From Niveispirillum sp. SYP-B3756 (lineage in GTDB: Bacteria; Pseudomonadota; Alphaproteobacteria; Azospirillales; Azospirillaceae), in assembly GCF_009495745.1 (NCBI RefSeq), contig NZ_WIDQ01000014.1, forward strand, positions 1 to 64,000: 64,000 bases of DNA, written 5' to 3'. Of the stretch, positions 7,787-15,797 are shown in pieces. A model generated the notes under the pieces. The model saw only the letters and a program-made list of their open reading frames with translations, was not told the origin of the DNA and did no database searches. Positions within the stretch are counted from its first letter, which is position 1. Every line of letters starts with the position of its first letter. A program made the translations under genes and the position numbers.

Positions 7787-8587
7787 TTATTGCGGATTAT
7801 CGTAATCGGGAATGTCCGGCATCTGGGTCATGTCGGCCTTGCCGTCACGAATCCAGCCGTCGCGCCGCTGGCGATACAGGGAACGCATGGAAGCGTAATA
7901 ATCGAAGCTGTTCCGTTTCACATCATCCAGCGCATCAAGATATTCCGACCGCGTGTCCACGGCATACAGGCCGGCGCGCGTATAGCTGATCCAGGTGCGA
8001 TCCGTGTTGGACGCATAGTTGGAAATGGGGTCAGCGAAGAACTCCCCCGCAGTACCAAAGGCATCGCGCACGCTGGAGGAGCCCAGCACCGGCAAGACCA
8101 GATAAGGCCCTTCCGGAACGCCCCAGACGGCAAATGTCTGATCCAGGCTCTCATACTCGTAGGGAATGCCTTTTTCCGCAGCGACATCAATCAGCCCCGC
8201 CAGCCCGACGGTGGAATTGATGACGAACCGCTTGATCACATTGGCAGCCCCCGGCACGTCGCCCTGCAGCAGCTGGTTGGCCAGATCAAGCGGGGAGCGC
8301 AGGTTGCGCAGTACATTGCGGATGCCGGTCCGGGCGGGGTCGGGCAGGACAGCGCGGTAAACCTTTGCTGTGGGGCGCAGCAATATAGTGTCCACGCCCT
8401 CGTTGAACCAGAAAACCCCCCGGTTCATCGGCTCCAGCGGATCATTGGTACTGTCTTCCTGCGCCTGGCGGGCTGATCGATCCTGCGCGCCAGCCCCGGT
8501 GGCTGTCACCGTGCAGAGCAGGGCAGCCGCCAGCAGCGCGGCAATGCCGCGGCGGCGTATCGGAGTGGCTGGCAGATGGCGGGCCAT
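7787..8587 (-). CDS. mlaA: MlaA/VacJ-family outer-membrane lipid-asymmetry protein
   Basis: MlaA removes mislocalised phospholipid from the outer leaflet of the outer membrane and passes it to the Mla periplasmic shuttle. The 266-residue protein has the family blocks NDPLEPMNRGVFWFNEGVD (about residues 48-66), FVINSTVGLAGLIDVA and YLVLPVLGSSSVRDAFG. The N-terminus has a signal peptide that fits cleavage after GAGA near residue 34. A Cys lies in AALLC but with Leu-Leu before it, so a canonical lipobox is lacking. No other mla gene is adjacent. It is divergent to the sphingolipid cluster that starts at 8967. Confidence 0.88.
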   Translation of the reverse strand: MARHLPATPIRRRGIAALLAAALLCTVTATGAGAQDRSARQAQEDSTNDPLEPMNRGVFWFNEGVDTILLRPTAKVYRAVLPDPARTGIRNVLRNLRSPLDLANQLLQGDVPGAANVIKRFVINSTVGLAGLIDVAAEKGIPYEYESLDQTFAVWGVPEGPYLVLPVLGSSSVRDAFGTAGEFFADPISNYASNTDRTWISYTRAGLYAVDTRSEYLDALDDVKRNSFDYYASMRSLYRQRRDGWIRDGKADMTQMPDIPDYDNPQ

Positions 8588-8966
8588 GTCTTACCCTATC
8601 GAACAATGGGATGAAGTCAGAATGGCGCATAGCGCACCAGCCGGCTTGGATAAAGCACACATTTAGGCCGAGGTGCGTTGCGGCAAAGTGATAATAGTCA
8701 CAGACGCTGGCGGATGGTGGCGCCCTTTTGGATAGGCTTCACGCATAGGTGGCTTTCACCCTCGCCATATCCATGGCAGGCATGATCGGGTGCGCGGCCA
8801 TCGCGGGGCTTTTGCCTTCCTGACCGATTGCTCCCGCGCCCTCCCTCTGGTATGAGCGCCCATCACCGTTGGCATCGTGGCCCGCGAAGGCGGTATCCTA
8901 TGCCTATGGTTCTTTGATTTGACCAACGGGTATCTTTGCACCCGTAAGCATCCGGATCCCTGCGCT
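8588..8966. promoter_or_regulatory. Divergent gap between mlaA and the sphingolipid cluster
   Basis: About 380 bp without a convincing gene. It must carry the promoters of both flanking transcripts but I could not assign boxes with confidence. A perfect 6-bp stem (ACGGGT 8926-8931 with ACCCGT 8940-8945, 8-nt loop) lies just before the ATG at 8967, where a clear Shine-Dalgarno site is missing. It could affect translation of the first cluster gene if transcribed. Confidence 0.4.
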
Positions 8967-10691
8967 ATGCTTCGTCCCACGCCATCGTTCCATGCCCTGC
9001 CGTCCCGTCTGGCGGAATTCGCCACGGTGGCGGAGGCGATTGCTTATGCGGCGCAGGGTGAAACAGGGCTGAATTTCTATTCCGGCAAGGGGGAGCTGAC
9101 CGAAGCCTTGCCTTACGCCCAGCTTTATACCCAGGCGCTGGACCTGGCGCGCCGGATGCTGGCGAAGGGTTTGGTGAAGGGGGACCGGGTGGCCATCATC
9201 GCTGAAAGCGATGGCGATTTCATGCGGGCCTTTGCGGCCTGTCAGTTCGCTGGTCTGGTGCCGGCACCGCTGCCGCTGCCGGCGGCCTTTGGCGGCAAGG
9301 ATGCCTATATCGACCATATCCGCCGCATGATCCAGGGGGCGGATGCCGGCGCCGCCCTGTCCCCGGCCAATCTGGAAGAATGGCTGCGCGCCGCCACCGA
9401 CGGGCTGGGCCTGAAGGTGGTGGGCACATTGGCCCGGTTCGCCGATGTTGATGGCAGCGGCGTCACGCTGCCGACCGTCACCCCGGACGATCTCTGCTAT
9501 CTGCAATTCTCCAGCGGCAGCACCCGCTTCCCCTTGGGCGTGGCGGTCACCCAGCGCGCCCTGATGGCCAATGCCCAGGCCATCATGGCCCATGGGCTGA
9601 AGATCACGGCCAAGGATCGCTGCATTTCCTGGCTGCCGCTCTACCATGATTTGGGGCTGGTCGGTTTTCTGCTGACCCCGCTGGTCTGCCAGATTTCCAT
9701 CGATTATCTGCCGACACGCGAGTTCGCGCGTCGGCCGCTGCTCTGGCTGCAGCTCATCAGCCGCAATGGCGGCACCCTCTCCTACAGCCCCAGCTTCGGC
9801 TATGAGTTGGCGGCCCGGCGGGCAGAGACCGCCTCGACCGAGGGGCTGGACCTGTCCAACTGGCGCGGTGCCGGCATTGGCGGCGACATGGTGCGCCCGC
9901 GCGTGATGCGCAAATTTGCTGAGATGTTCGCCCCGCGCGGCTTCCGCGCCCAAGCCTTCGTGCCCTCCTATGGGATGGCGGAAGCGTCGCTGGCCCTGTC
10001 CTTCGCGCCGCTGGATACCGGTGTCGTGACCGATCTGGTCGATCTGGACCGGCTGGAGAATGACGCGGTGGCGGTGGCCCCGAATGCGGACAGCGTGCGC
10101 ACCCGTGAATTCGTGCTCAATGGTCCGCCGCTGCCCCTGCATGAGCTGGAAATCCGCGACCCGAATGGCACCGTGCTGCCGGAAAAGCGGGTGGGCCGGG
10201 TCTTCGCCCGCGGCCCGTCGCTGATGCAGGGATATTTCAACCGACCGGAGGAGACGGCAGCTGTGTTCTCCGCCGATGGCTGGCTGGATACCGGCGATCT
10301 GGGCTATCTCTGCGACGGACAGATTGTCATCACCGGCCGGGCCAAGGATCTGATCCTGGTCAATGGCCGCAATATCTGGCCGCAGGATTTGGAATGGTCG
10401 GCCGAACATGCCGTACCCTCGCTGCGCAGCGGCGATGTGGTTGCCTTCTCCGTCGATAGTGACGCGGGCGAGGTGGTGACGGTGCTGGTGCAGTGCCGCC
10501 CCGCCCAGGCGGAAGCCCGTGCCGCCCTGGCGGCAGAGGTAACGGGCGTTCTGCGCTCGGCCCATGGGCTGGAGGTGAAGGTGGTGCTGGTCCCGACCCA
10601 TTCCCTGCCGCAGACCTCCTCCGGCAAGTTGAGCCGAACCAAGGCCCGACAGATGTATCTGGCTGGAGAGTTTGGGCCGCAGGCCGCCTGA
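8967..10691 (+). CDS. Fatty-acyl-AMP ligase / acyl-ACP synthetase of the sphingolipid cluster
   Basis: An adenylating enzyme that would activate a fatty acid as acyl-AMP and load it on the acyl carrier protein encoded downstream. The 574-residue product has the ATP-binding loop FSSGSTRFPLGV, the PSYGMAEASL motif, WLDTGDLGYL and the FAAL-type hinge GRAKDLILVNGRNIWPQDLE. The last motif separates fatty-acyl-AMP ligases from ordinary CoA ligases. The ATG at 8967 fits the family N-terminus, but no strong ribosome site is visible, and the frame stays open to a GTG at 8877. In Caulobacter a similar ligase is part of the ceramide gene set. The next gene starts 2 bp after its stop. Confidence 0.85.
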   Translation: MLRPTPSFHALPSRLAEFATVAEAIAYAAQGETGLNFYSGKGELTEALPYAQLYTQALDLARRMLAKGLVKGDRVAIIAESDGDFMRAFAACQFAGLVPAPLPLPAAFGGKDAYIDHIRRMIQGADAGAALSPANLEEWLRAATDGLGLKVVGTLARFADVDGSGVTLPTVTPDDLCYLQFSSGSTRFPLGVAVTQRALMANAQAIMAHGLKITAKDRCISWLPLYHDLGLVGFLLTPLVCQISIDYLPTREFARRPLLWLQLISRNGGTLSYSPSFGYELAARRAETASTEGLDLSNWRGAGIGGDMVRPRVMRKFAEMFAPRGFRAQAFVPSYGMAEASLALSFAPLDTGVVTDLVDLDRLENDAVAVAPNADSVRTREFVLNGPPLPLHELEIRDPNGTVLPEKRVGRVFARGPSLMQGYFNRPEETAAVFSADGWLDTGDLGYLCDGQIVITGRAKDLILVNGRNIWPQDLEWSAEHAVPSLRSGDVVAFSVDSDAGEVVTVLVQCRPAQAEARAALAAEVTGVLRSAHGLEVKVVLVPTHSLPQTSSGKLSRTKARQMYLAGEFGPQAA

Positions 10692-10692
10692 T

Positions 10693-11646
10693 ATGGCGGG
10701 GGATCGGCCTGTCGTCGCTGTTACCGGGGGGACCGGCTTTCTCGGGCGCCATCTGGTGGCATCCCTCTGGCGGGCCGGATATCAGCCTCGACTGCTGGTG
10801 CGGCAAGACCCGGCCCATCCGCTGCTGGAGGGGATACATCCGCAGCTGGTGCCAGGCGATCTGGGGGACGAGAAGGCTCTGACCCGGCTGGTGACAGGGG
10901 CGGCGGCGGTCATTCACGCCGGTGGCCTGATCAAGGCCGTCAGTCGGGAAGCTTTCTTCGCTGTCAATGAGGGCGGATCGGCGCGGCTGGGGCGGACATT
11001 GGCCCGCCATGCCCCGCAGGCCCGTTTTTTGGTGATTTCCAGCCAGGCCGCGCGGGCACCGACGCTTTCCGATTATGCCGCCAGCAAGCGGGCAGGGGAG
11101 GATGCGGCAATTGCCGCCTATGGCGGTGCGGATTGGCTCGTCATTCGTCCTCCGGCAATCTATGGCCCCTGGGACCGGGAAACCCTGTCCCTGTTCAAGG
11201 CTGCCGCCGGCCCCGTGGTGCCGGTGCTGGGGGGAAAGGCGGCGCGTATCGCCATGCTGCATGTCAGTGACGCCGCTGCCGCGATCACCGCCCTGGTGCG
11301 CCCCGGCGTGAAGGGGCGCTGCTACACCCTGTGCGATGGCCATCATGCGGGCTATGGCTGGGATGAACTGCTGGATTATGCGGCGGCAGCGGTGGGGCAC
11401 CGGGCATTAAGGCTACGGGTGCCGCCCGGCTTGTTGTCGCTGCTGGGGGGGCTTTCCGGCTTCCAGGCCCGGCTGACTGGCCGGCCCGCCATGTTGACGC
11501 AGGGAAAGGTGAGAGAAATCCTTCATCCTGATTGGACAGTGGCCGCAGCAGATATGCCGGATTCGGGCCTGTGGCGTCCCAATATCAGTTTAGCTGAAGG
11601 TTTCCATGCCACGGCGGGTTGGTATCGTTCTCGCGGTTGGATATAG
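10693..11646 (+). CDS. NAD-dependent epimerase/dehydratase, likely ceramide-pathway reductase
   Basis: An extended short-chain dehydrogenase of 317 residues. The N-terminus has the nucleotide-binding motif VTGGTGFLGRHLV, and the catalytic pair is in YAASKRAGED near residue 135, followed by VIRPPAIYGP. It starts 2 bp after the acyl-AMP ligase, so the two are cotranscribed. In Caulobacter the equivalent gene (cerR) reduces the 3-keto group of the sphingoid intermediate; assigning that role here is inference from the gene neighbourhood. A gap of 237 bp separates it from the acyl carrier protein gene. Confidence 0.8.
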   Translation: MAGDRPVVAVTGGTGFLGRHLVASLWRAGYQPRLLVRQDPAHPLLEGIHPQLVPGDLGDEKALTRLVTGAAAVIHAGGLIKAVSREAFFAVNEGGSARLGRTLARHAPQARFLVISSQAARAPTLSDYAASKRAGEDAAIAAYGGADWLVIRPPAIYGPWDRETLSLFKAAAGPVVPVLGGKAARIAMLHVSDAAAAITALVRPGVKGRCYTLCDGHHAGYGWDELLDYAAAAVGHRALRLRVPPGLLSLLGGLSGFQARLTGRPAMLTQGKVREILHPDWTVAAADMPDSGLWRPNISLAEGFHATAGWYRSRGWI

Positions 11647-11883
11647 TTAACGGGCGGTTTGGCGCGACAAGGTGTTGCGGAATTACCCAGTGCTGTGTCT
11701 TCTGTCACTGCAATGGCATTGCGATGATGGTTTGTTCTTGCATCCATGGGCGTTGCATTTACCTTACGGGATCGTGACGCTTTTCTGATTGCGCAGGGGG
11801 GCACCTGGGTGGTCAGCTGGCACAACCATGACAGCGCCGCGTCACCGCGATGGCTGTTGTTTTGAGACTCTGGGGCGACTTTT

Positions 11884-12135
11884 ATGACTGCTGATCTCAA
11901 CGAAATCGTTGAAGAAATAATATCTGCCCTGGGGTCAACCCTACCCACGCCGGTCACCATCACGACGGACACCAACATCACACGCGATCTCGGCCTTGAT
12001 TCCCTGGCCGTGATGGATTTTGTGATGGTGCTCGAAGATAAGTTCGACGTCTCGATCCCGCTGGAGCGGATTGCCGAGGTCGAAACCATTGGCGACCTGG
12101 CCAGGACCATTCAGGATCTCCGGGGGCGCGCCTGA
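11884..12135 (+). CDS. Acyl carrier protein dedicated to the sphingolipid pathway
   Basis: An 83-residue carrier protein. The phosphopantetheine attachment motif is GLDSLAVMD with Ser40, and the four-helix pattern after it (VLEDKFDVSIPLERIAEVET) fits the family. It lies 3 bp before serine palmitoyltransferase. The likely role is to carry the long acyl chain delivered by the acyl-AMP ligase and hand it to serine palmitoyltransferase. It is not the housekeeping AcpP, which usually lies in the fab cluster. Ribosome site weak: GGGGC about 8 nt before the ATG. Confidence 0.88.
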   Translation: MTADLNEIVEEIISALGSTLPTPVTITTDTNITRDLGLDSLAVMDFVMVLEDKFDVSIPLERIAEVETIGDLARTIQDLRGRA

Positions 12136-12138
12136 GTC

Positions 12139-13353
12139 ATGACCATTCTCGCCAAATACACCCAACTGCGTGAATCGTATCACAAAATGGCCGCCATCGG
12201 CCGGGATCCGTTCTCGGTTCAGTTTGATGGTATCCTGTCCCCGACGGAGGGGATGCTGAACGGTCGCCGCACCATTCTGCTGGGCACCAATAATTACCTG
12301 GGCCTGACCTTCGACCAGAGCTGCATCGACAAGGGTGTCGAAGCGCTGGTGGAGCAGGGGACAGGTACCACGGGCTCCCGCATTGCCAACGGTTCCTATA
12401 CCGGCCATGGCGATCTGGAAAAGGCCCTGGCTGATTTCTATGGACGCCAGCATTGCATGGTGTTCACCACCGGCTATCAGGCCAATCTGGGCATCATCTC
12501 CACCCTGGTGGGCAAGGATGATATCCTGGTCATTGATGGCGACAGCCATGCCAGCATCTATGATGCGGCCAAGATGACGACGGGTCAGGTTGTGCGCTTC
12601 CGCCACAACGATCCGGATGATCTGTATAAGCGCCTGCGCCGGCTGTCCGATCATCCCGGCAACAAGCTGGTGGTGGTGGAAGGTATCTATTCCATGCTGG
12701 GTGACACGGCACCTCTGAAGGAATTCGCCCAGGTGAAGCGGGAGAGCGGTGCTTTCCTGCTGGTGGACGAGGCCCATTCCATGGGCGTGCTGGGGGAGAC
12801 CGGGCGCGGTCTGGCAGAAGAAGTGGGGGTTGAGGCGGACGTTGATTTCATCGTCGGCACCTTCTCCAAGAGCCTGGGTGCCGTCGGCGGCTTCTGCGTT
12901 TCCGACCTGCCGGACTTTGACATTCTGCGGGTGGCCTGCCGCCCCTATATGTTCACCGCTTCGCTGCCGCCCTCGGTCATCGCCACCTCGTTGCAGGCCT
13001 TGAAGCGCCTGCGGGAGGAACCGGGCCTGCGTCTGCGGCTGAATTCAAATTCCCGCCGGCTGTATGAAGGTCTGCGCAATCTGGGCTTCCAGGTCGGTCC
13101 GGTGGCAAACCCCATCGTCGCCGTGGCCCTGCCGACCAAGGAACTGGCCATCGCCTTCTGGAATGGTCTGCTGGAAGCGGGGCTCTATCTCAATCTGGCG
13201 CTGCCGCCGGCCACGCCCAACAGCCTGGCCCTGCTGCGCACCAGCGTCAGTGCGGCGCATACACCGCAGCAGATTGATACGGCGATTGAGCTGTTTGCCC
13301 AGGTTGGCCGCCGGCTGGGCGTGTTGCCCAGCATGGTGCAGGCCGCTGAATAA
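12139..13353 (+). CDS. spt: Serine palmitoyltransferase
   Basis: This PLP enzyme condenses L-serine with a long-chain acyl thioester to 3-ketosphinganine, the first step of sphingolipid synthesis. At 404 residues it fits soluble bacterial SPT and is strongly similar over its length to my recall of the Sphingomonas enzyme. Visible residues are the PLP lysine K244 in GTFSKSLG, H137 in DSHASIYD, D210 and H213 in DEAHSMG, and the blocks ACRPYMFTASLPPS and PPATP. Leu355 stands just before the PPATP loop, where Sphingomonas has Arg378; the second arginine is kept as R367. The alternatives BioF and Kbl fit less well. The cluster ends here at a strong terminator. Confidence 0.92.
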   Translation: MTILAKYTQLRESYHKMAAIGRDPFSVQFDGILSPTEGMLNGRRTILLGTNNYLGLTFDQSCIDKGVEALVEQGTGTTGSRIANGSYTGHGDLEKALADFYGRQHCMVFTTGYQANLGIISTLVGKDDILVIDGDSHASIYDAAKMTTGQVVRFRHNDPDDLYKRLRRLSDHPGNKLVVVEGIYSMLGDTAPLKEFAQVKRESGAFLLVDEAHSMGVLGETGRGLAEEVGVEADVDFIVGTFSKSLGAVGGFCVSDLPDFDILRVACRPYMFTASLPPSVIATSLQALKRLREEPGLRLRLNSNSRRLYEGLRNLGFQVGPVANPIVAVALPTKELAIAFWNGLLEAGLYLNLALPPATPNSLALLRTSVSAAHTPQQIDTAIELFAQVGRRLGVLPSMVQAAE

Positions 13354-13376
13354 CGGCCACATTCTGGTTGGAAAGT

Positions 13377-13409
13377 AAAAAAGGCGGTGCTACGGGCACC
13401 GCCTTTTTT
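13377..13409 (+). terminator. Terminator of the sphingolipid cluster
   Basis: AAGGCGGTGC at 13381-13390 pairs perfectly with GCACCGCCTT at 13396-13405 around tacgg, preceded by A-run and followed by T-run. It ends the spt transcript about 25 bp after the stop. Confidence 0.9.
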
Positions 13410-13576
13410 ATGGCCGGCTGGCACTGCAGCGCCTCCCGTACTGCTGAAGCGATCAATACCGGCGGGTTGGCGTTGATCGGCACCGGTATCCGCAGCAAAA
13501 AAGACCAAGTTCCTCCTGTCGGCATCCGGCATAATCCAGCGTCCTTGGAAGCGACAAGAACGAGGGAGGCTGTGCC

Positions 13577-13951
13577 GTGCTGTACGCCATTCTTTGCTAC
13601 GATAATGAGGATGTGGTCGGCTCCTGGAGCAAGGAGGAGGACGATGCCGTCATCGGCAAGCTTTCGGTGGTGACGGAGAAATTGGCCCATGCCGGGCGGC
13701 TGGGGCCCGTCTTCCGCCTGTTGCCGACCACGGCGGCTACCACGGTGCGCAAGGGCCGGGAAGCGCTGGTGCTGGATGGCCCGTTCGCGGAGACCAAAGA
13801 GCAGTTGCTGGGCGTCTATATTGTCGATTGCGAAGGGCTGGAAGAGGCGGTGGAAACCGCCCAGGAACTGGCCCGCGCCAGCAGCACGAACGGCTGCTAT
13901 GAGCTGCGGCCGCTGTCGCTGTTCATGCCGGGGGCGGTTGCCGGGCCATGA
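13577..13951 (+). CDS. YCII/DGPF-domain protein, partner of ECF42 sigma factor
   Basis: A 124-residue protein of the YCII-related family. The motif LDGPFAETKEQLLG near residue 73 is the DGPF signature, and the protein begins MLYAILCYDNED. The GTG start at 13577 is supported by GGGAGG at 13564-13569. It overlaps the next gene, an ECF42 sigma factor, by ATGA; such pairs are typical for that group, where the DGPF gene is usually a target or partner of the sigma factor. Biochemical function unknown. Confidence 0.85.
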   Translation: MLYAILCYDNEDVVGSWSKEEDDAVIGKLSVVTEKLAHAGRLGPVFRLLPTTAATTVRKGREALVLDGPFAETKEQLLGVYIVDCEGLEEAVETAQELARASSTNGCYELRPLSLFMPGAVAGP

Positions 13952-15201
13952 ATGCCGAACCGCCCGATCCCACCTGGATCGACCGCACCCTGGTCTGTGC
14001 CCGGCCGCAGGTGGTGGGTGCCTTGCTGCGCTATTTCCGCGACCTGGAAAAGGCGGAGGAAGCCTTTCAGGAAGCGTGCCTGCGGGCTCTGGGGCACTGG
14101 CCGCGCAACGGCCCGCCGCGTGACCCGGTGGCCTGGCTGATCATGGTGGGCCGCAATGTCACGCTGGACCATGTGCGCCGCCAGGCCCGCCAACAGCCTT
14201 TGCCGGACGAGGCTTTGCTGTCGGAACTGGAGGATGCGGAAACCCCGCTGGCCGACCGGCTGGACAATGCCGATTACCGGGATGATGTGCTGCGCCTGCT
14301 GTTCATCTGCTGCCATCCGGACTTGCCGGCCACGCAGCAGATTGCCTTGGCCCTGCGCATTGTCTGCGGCCTCTCGGTCAGCCAGATCGCCCGCGCCTTC
14401 CTGGTGACCGACAGCGCCATGGAACAGCGCATCACCCGTGCCAAGGGCCGCATCGGGGGCGGTGATGCGCCATTTGAGACGCCGGGGCCGGTGGAACGGG
14501 CGGAACGGCTGGAGAGCGTGGCGGCCATGCTCTATCTGCTGTTCAACGAGGGCTATTCTGCCAGCGGGGAACAGGTGCGCGACCGGGCGCCTCTGTGTGA
14601 CGAGGCGATCCGGCTGACCCGGCTGCTGCTGCGCCTGTTCCCGGCCGAGCCGGAGATCATGGGGTTGTTGTCGTTGATGCTGCTGCAACATGCCCGCCAG
14701 AAGGCGCGGTTCGATGCCGATGGCGGCATCATCCTGTTGGAGGCGCAGGACAGGCGCTTATGGAACCGTACCATGATCACCGAGGGCACGGCCCTGATCG
14801 ACAAGGCGGTGCGCCATCGCCGGCGCGGTCCCTATCAGTTTCAGGCGGCCATTGCCGCCCTTCATGCCCGCGCATCAAATCCGCAGGATACGGATTGGCG
14901 ACAGATTGAACTGCTTTACCGCGGTTTGGAACAAATCCAGCCGTCCCCGGTGGTGACGCTGAACCGGGCGGTGGCCTTATCCAAGGTGGCGGGGCCGGCG
15001 GCGGCGCTGGAGCTGATCGATCCGCTGGCCGACCGTCTGGACGGATATTTCCATTATCACGGGGTGCGGGGTGCCTTTCTGATGCAGATGGATCGGCGGG
15101 GGGAGGCGCGTGTCGCCTTTGACCGCGCCATTGCCCGTGCCCGGACCCCGGCAGAGGCGGCGCAAATCCGCCAATATCTGGACCAACTGGCCAATCCCTG
15201 A
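13948..15201 (+). CDS. ECF RNA polymerase sigma factor, ECF42 group
   Basis: An alternative sigma factor of 417 residues. Region 2 lies at about 20-85 (LEKAEEAFQEACLRALGHWP, then DPVAWLIMVGRNVTLDHVRR) and region 4 at about 125-170 (GLSVSQIARAFLVTDSAMEQR). A long C-terminal extension of over 200 residues, helical and TPR-like in look, follows; it is typical of ECF42 and is thought to replace a separate anti-sigma factor. No anti-sigma gene is adjacent. The ATG overlaps the DGPF gene by 4 bp. Confidence 0.9.
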   Translation: MNAEPPDPTWIDRTLVCARPQVVGALLRYFRDLEKAEEAFQEACLRALGHWPRNGPPRDPVAWLIMVGRNVTLDHVRRQARQQPLPDEALLSELEDAETPLADRLDNADYRDDVLRLLFICCHPDLPATQQIALALRIVCGLSVSQIARAFLVTDSAMEQRITRAKGRIGGGDAPFETPGPVERAERLESVAAMLYLLFNEGYSASGEQVRDRAPLCDEAIRLTRLLLRLFPAEPEIMGLLSLMLLQHARQKARFDADGGIILLEAQDRRLWNRTMITEGTALIDKAVRHRRRGPYQFQAAIAALHARASNPQDTDWRQIELLYRGLEQIQPSPVVTLNRAVALSKVAGPAAALELIDPLADRLDGYFHYHGVRGAFLMQMDRRGEARVAFDRAIARARTPAEAAQIRQYLDQLANP

Positions 15202-15293
15202 AAATTATTTATCGCCGCTGTCGGCAGGCCATCCAACCCACCGTCCTTGGGACGAGCCCCCGAGGGCAGGGGGCCGCGACGGAGGAATGATCA

Positions 15294-15713
15294 ATGAGTG
15301 AGCAGAATAATCCACCCAAGAACCCGCCGGTACGCGGGGGTGTGATCGCGCATATCGTGACCAGCGATGCCAGTGCGGCGGCCGATTTCTATAAGCGCGC
15401 CTTCGCCGCGGAGGAGGTGGCGCGGATGCCTGCACAGGATGGCAAGCGACTGATGCATTGCCATCTGTACATCAATGGCGGCTCTTTGTTGCTGTGCGAT
15501 GCCTTCCCTGAATTTGGCCATCCGCTACAGCCGCCACAGAGCTTCACGCTGCATATCCATGTCGCTGATGATGTCGATGGCTGGTGGAACCGGGCAGTTG
15601 CCGCCGGGGCCGAAGTGGTCATGCCGCTGGAAAATCAGTTCTGGGGCGACCGCTATGGCCAGTTGCGCGACCCGTTCGGTGTCAATTGGTCGGTGGTATC
15701 GTCAGGGACATGA
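15294..15713 (+). CDS. VOC-family (PhnB/glyoxalase-like) protein
   Basis: A 139-residue protein of the vicinal-oxygen-chelate fold with two beta-alpha-beta-beta-beta halves. The first half runs from IAHIVTSDASAAADFYKRAF and the second from FTLHIHVADDVDGWWNRAV, ending with the common block GDRYGQLRDPFGVNWSV. GGAGGA at 15281-15286 supports the start. Relatives occur next to ECF sigma factors, and this one may belong to the same regulon as the DGPF/ECF42 pair upstream; that is inference. Substrate unknown. Confidence 0.85.
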   Translation: MSEQNNPPKNPPVRGGVIAHIVTSDASAAADFYKRAFAAEEVARMPAQDGKRLMHCHLYINGGSLLLCDAFPEFGHPLQPPQSFTLHIHVADDVDGWWNRAVAAGAEVVMPLENQFWGDRYGQLRDPFGVNWSVVSSGT

Positions 15714-15740
15714 TACCCGCCGCCAGGGCGGGGCTGGGAT

Positions 15741-15797
15741 GCGGGACCGTTTGGTGGATTGACAGTTTACCGACGGTCCCGCATATCTAATTCACCT
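15741..15797 (+). promoter_or_regulatory. Promoter and candidate operator of the RNase J gene
   Basis: TTGACA at 15759-15764 is a perfect -35 box; with a 17-bp spacer the -10 would be CATATC at 15782-15787, a weak match. A perfect 10-bp inverted repeat, GCGGGACCGT (15741-15750) and ACGGTCCCGC (15773-15782), encloses the -35 box and reaches the -10. The predicted transcript start would fall a few bases before the ATG at 15798, which has no Shine-Dalgarno site, so the mRNA may be nearly leaderless. Confidence 0.45.

Noticed and set aside
8904-10601. Open frame of 565 codons on the minus strand opposite the fatty-acyl-AMP ligase
   Set aside because: The ligase motifs on the plus strand are unambiguous; the antisense product has no family character.
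12139-13353. BioF (8-amino-7-oxononanoate synthase) as the identity of the PLP enzyme
   Set aside because: The motif order, the ACRPYMFTASLPPS block and the FAAL-reductase-ACP context fit serine palmitoyltransferase, and no other biotin gene is near.
15759-15797. TTG at 15759 as start of RNase J
   Set aside because: The TTG is part of a perfect -35 box inside an inverted repeat, and the 13 extra residues have no RNase J character.
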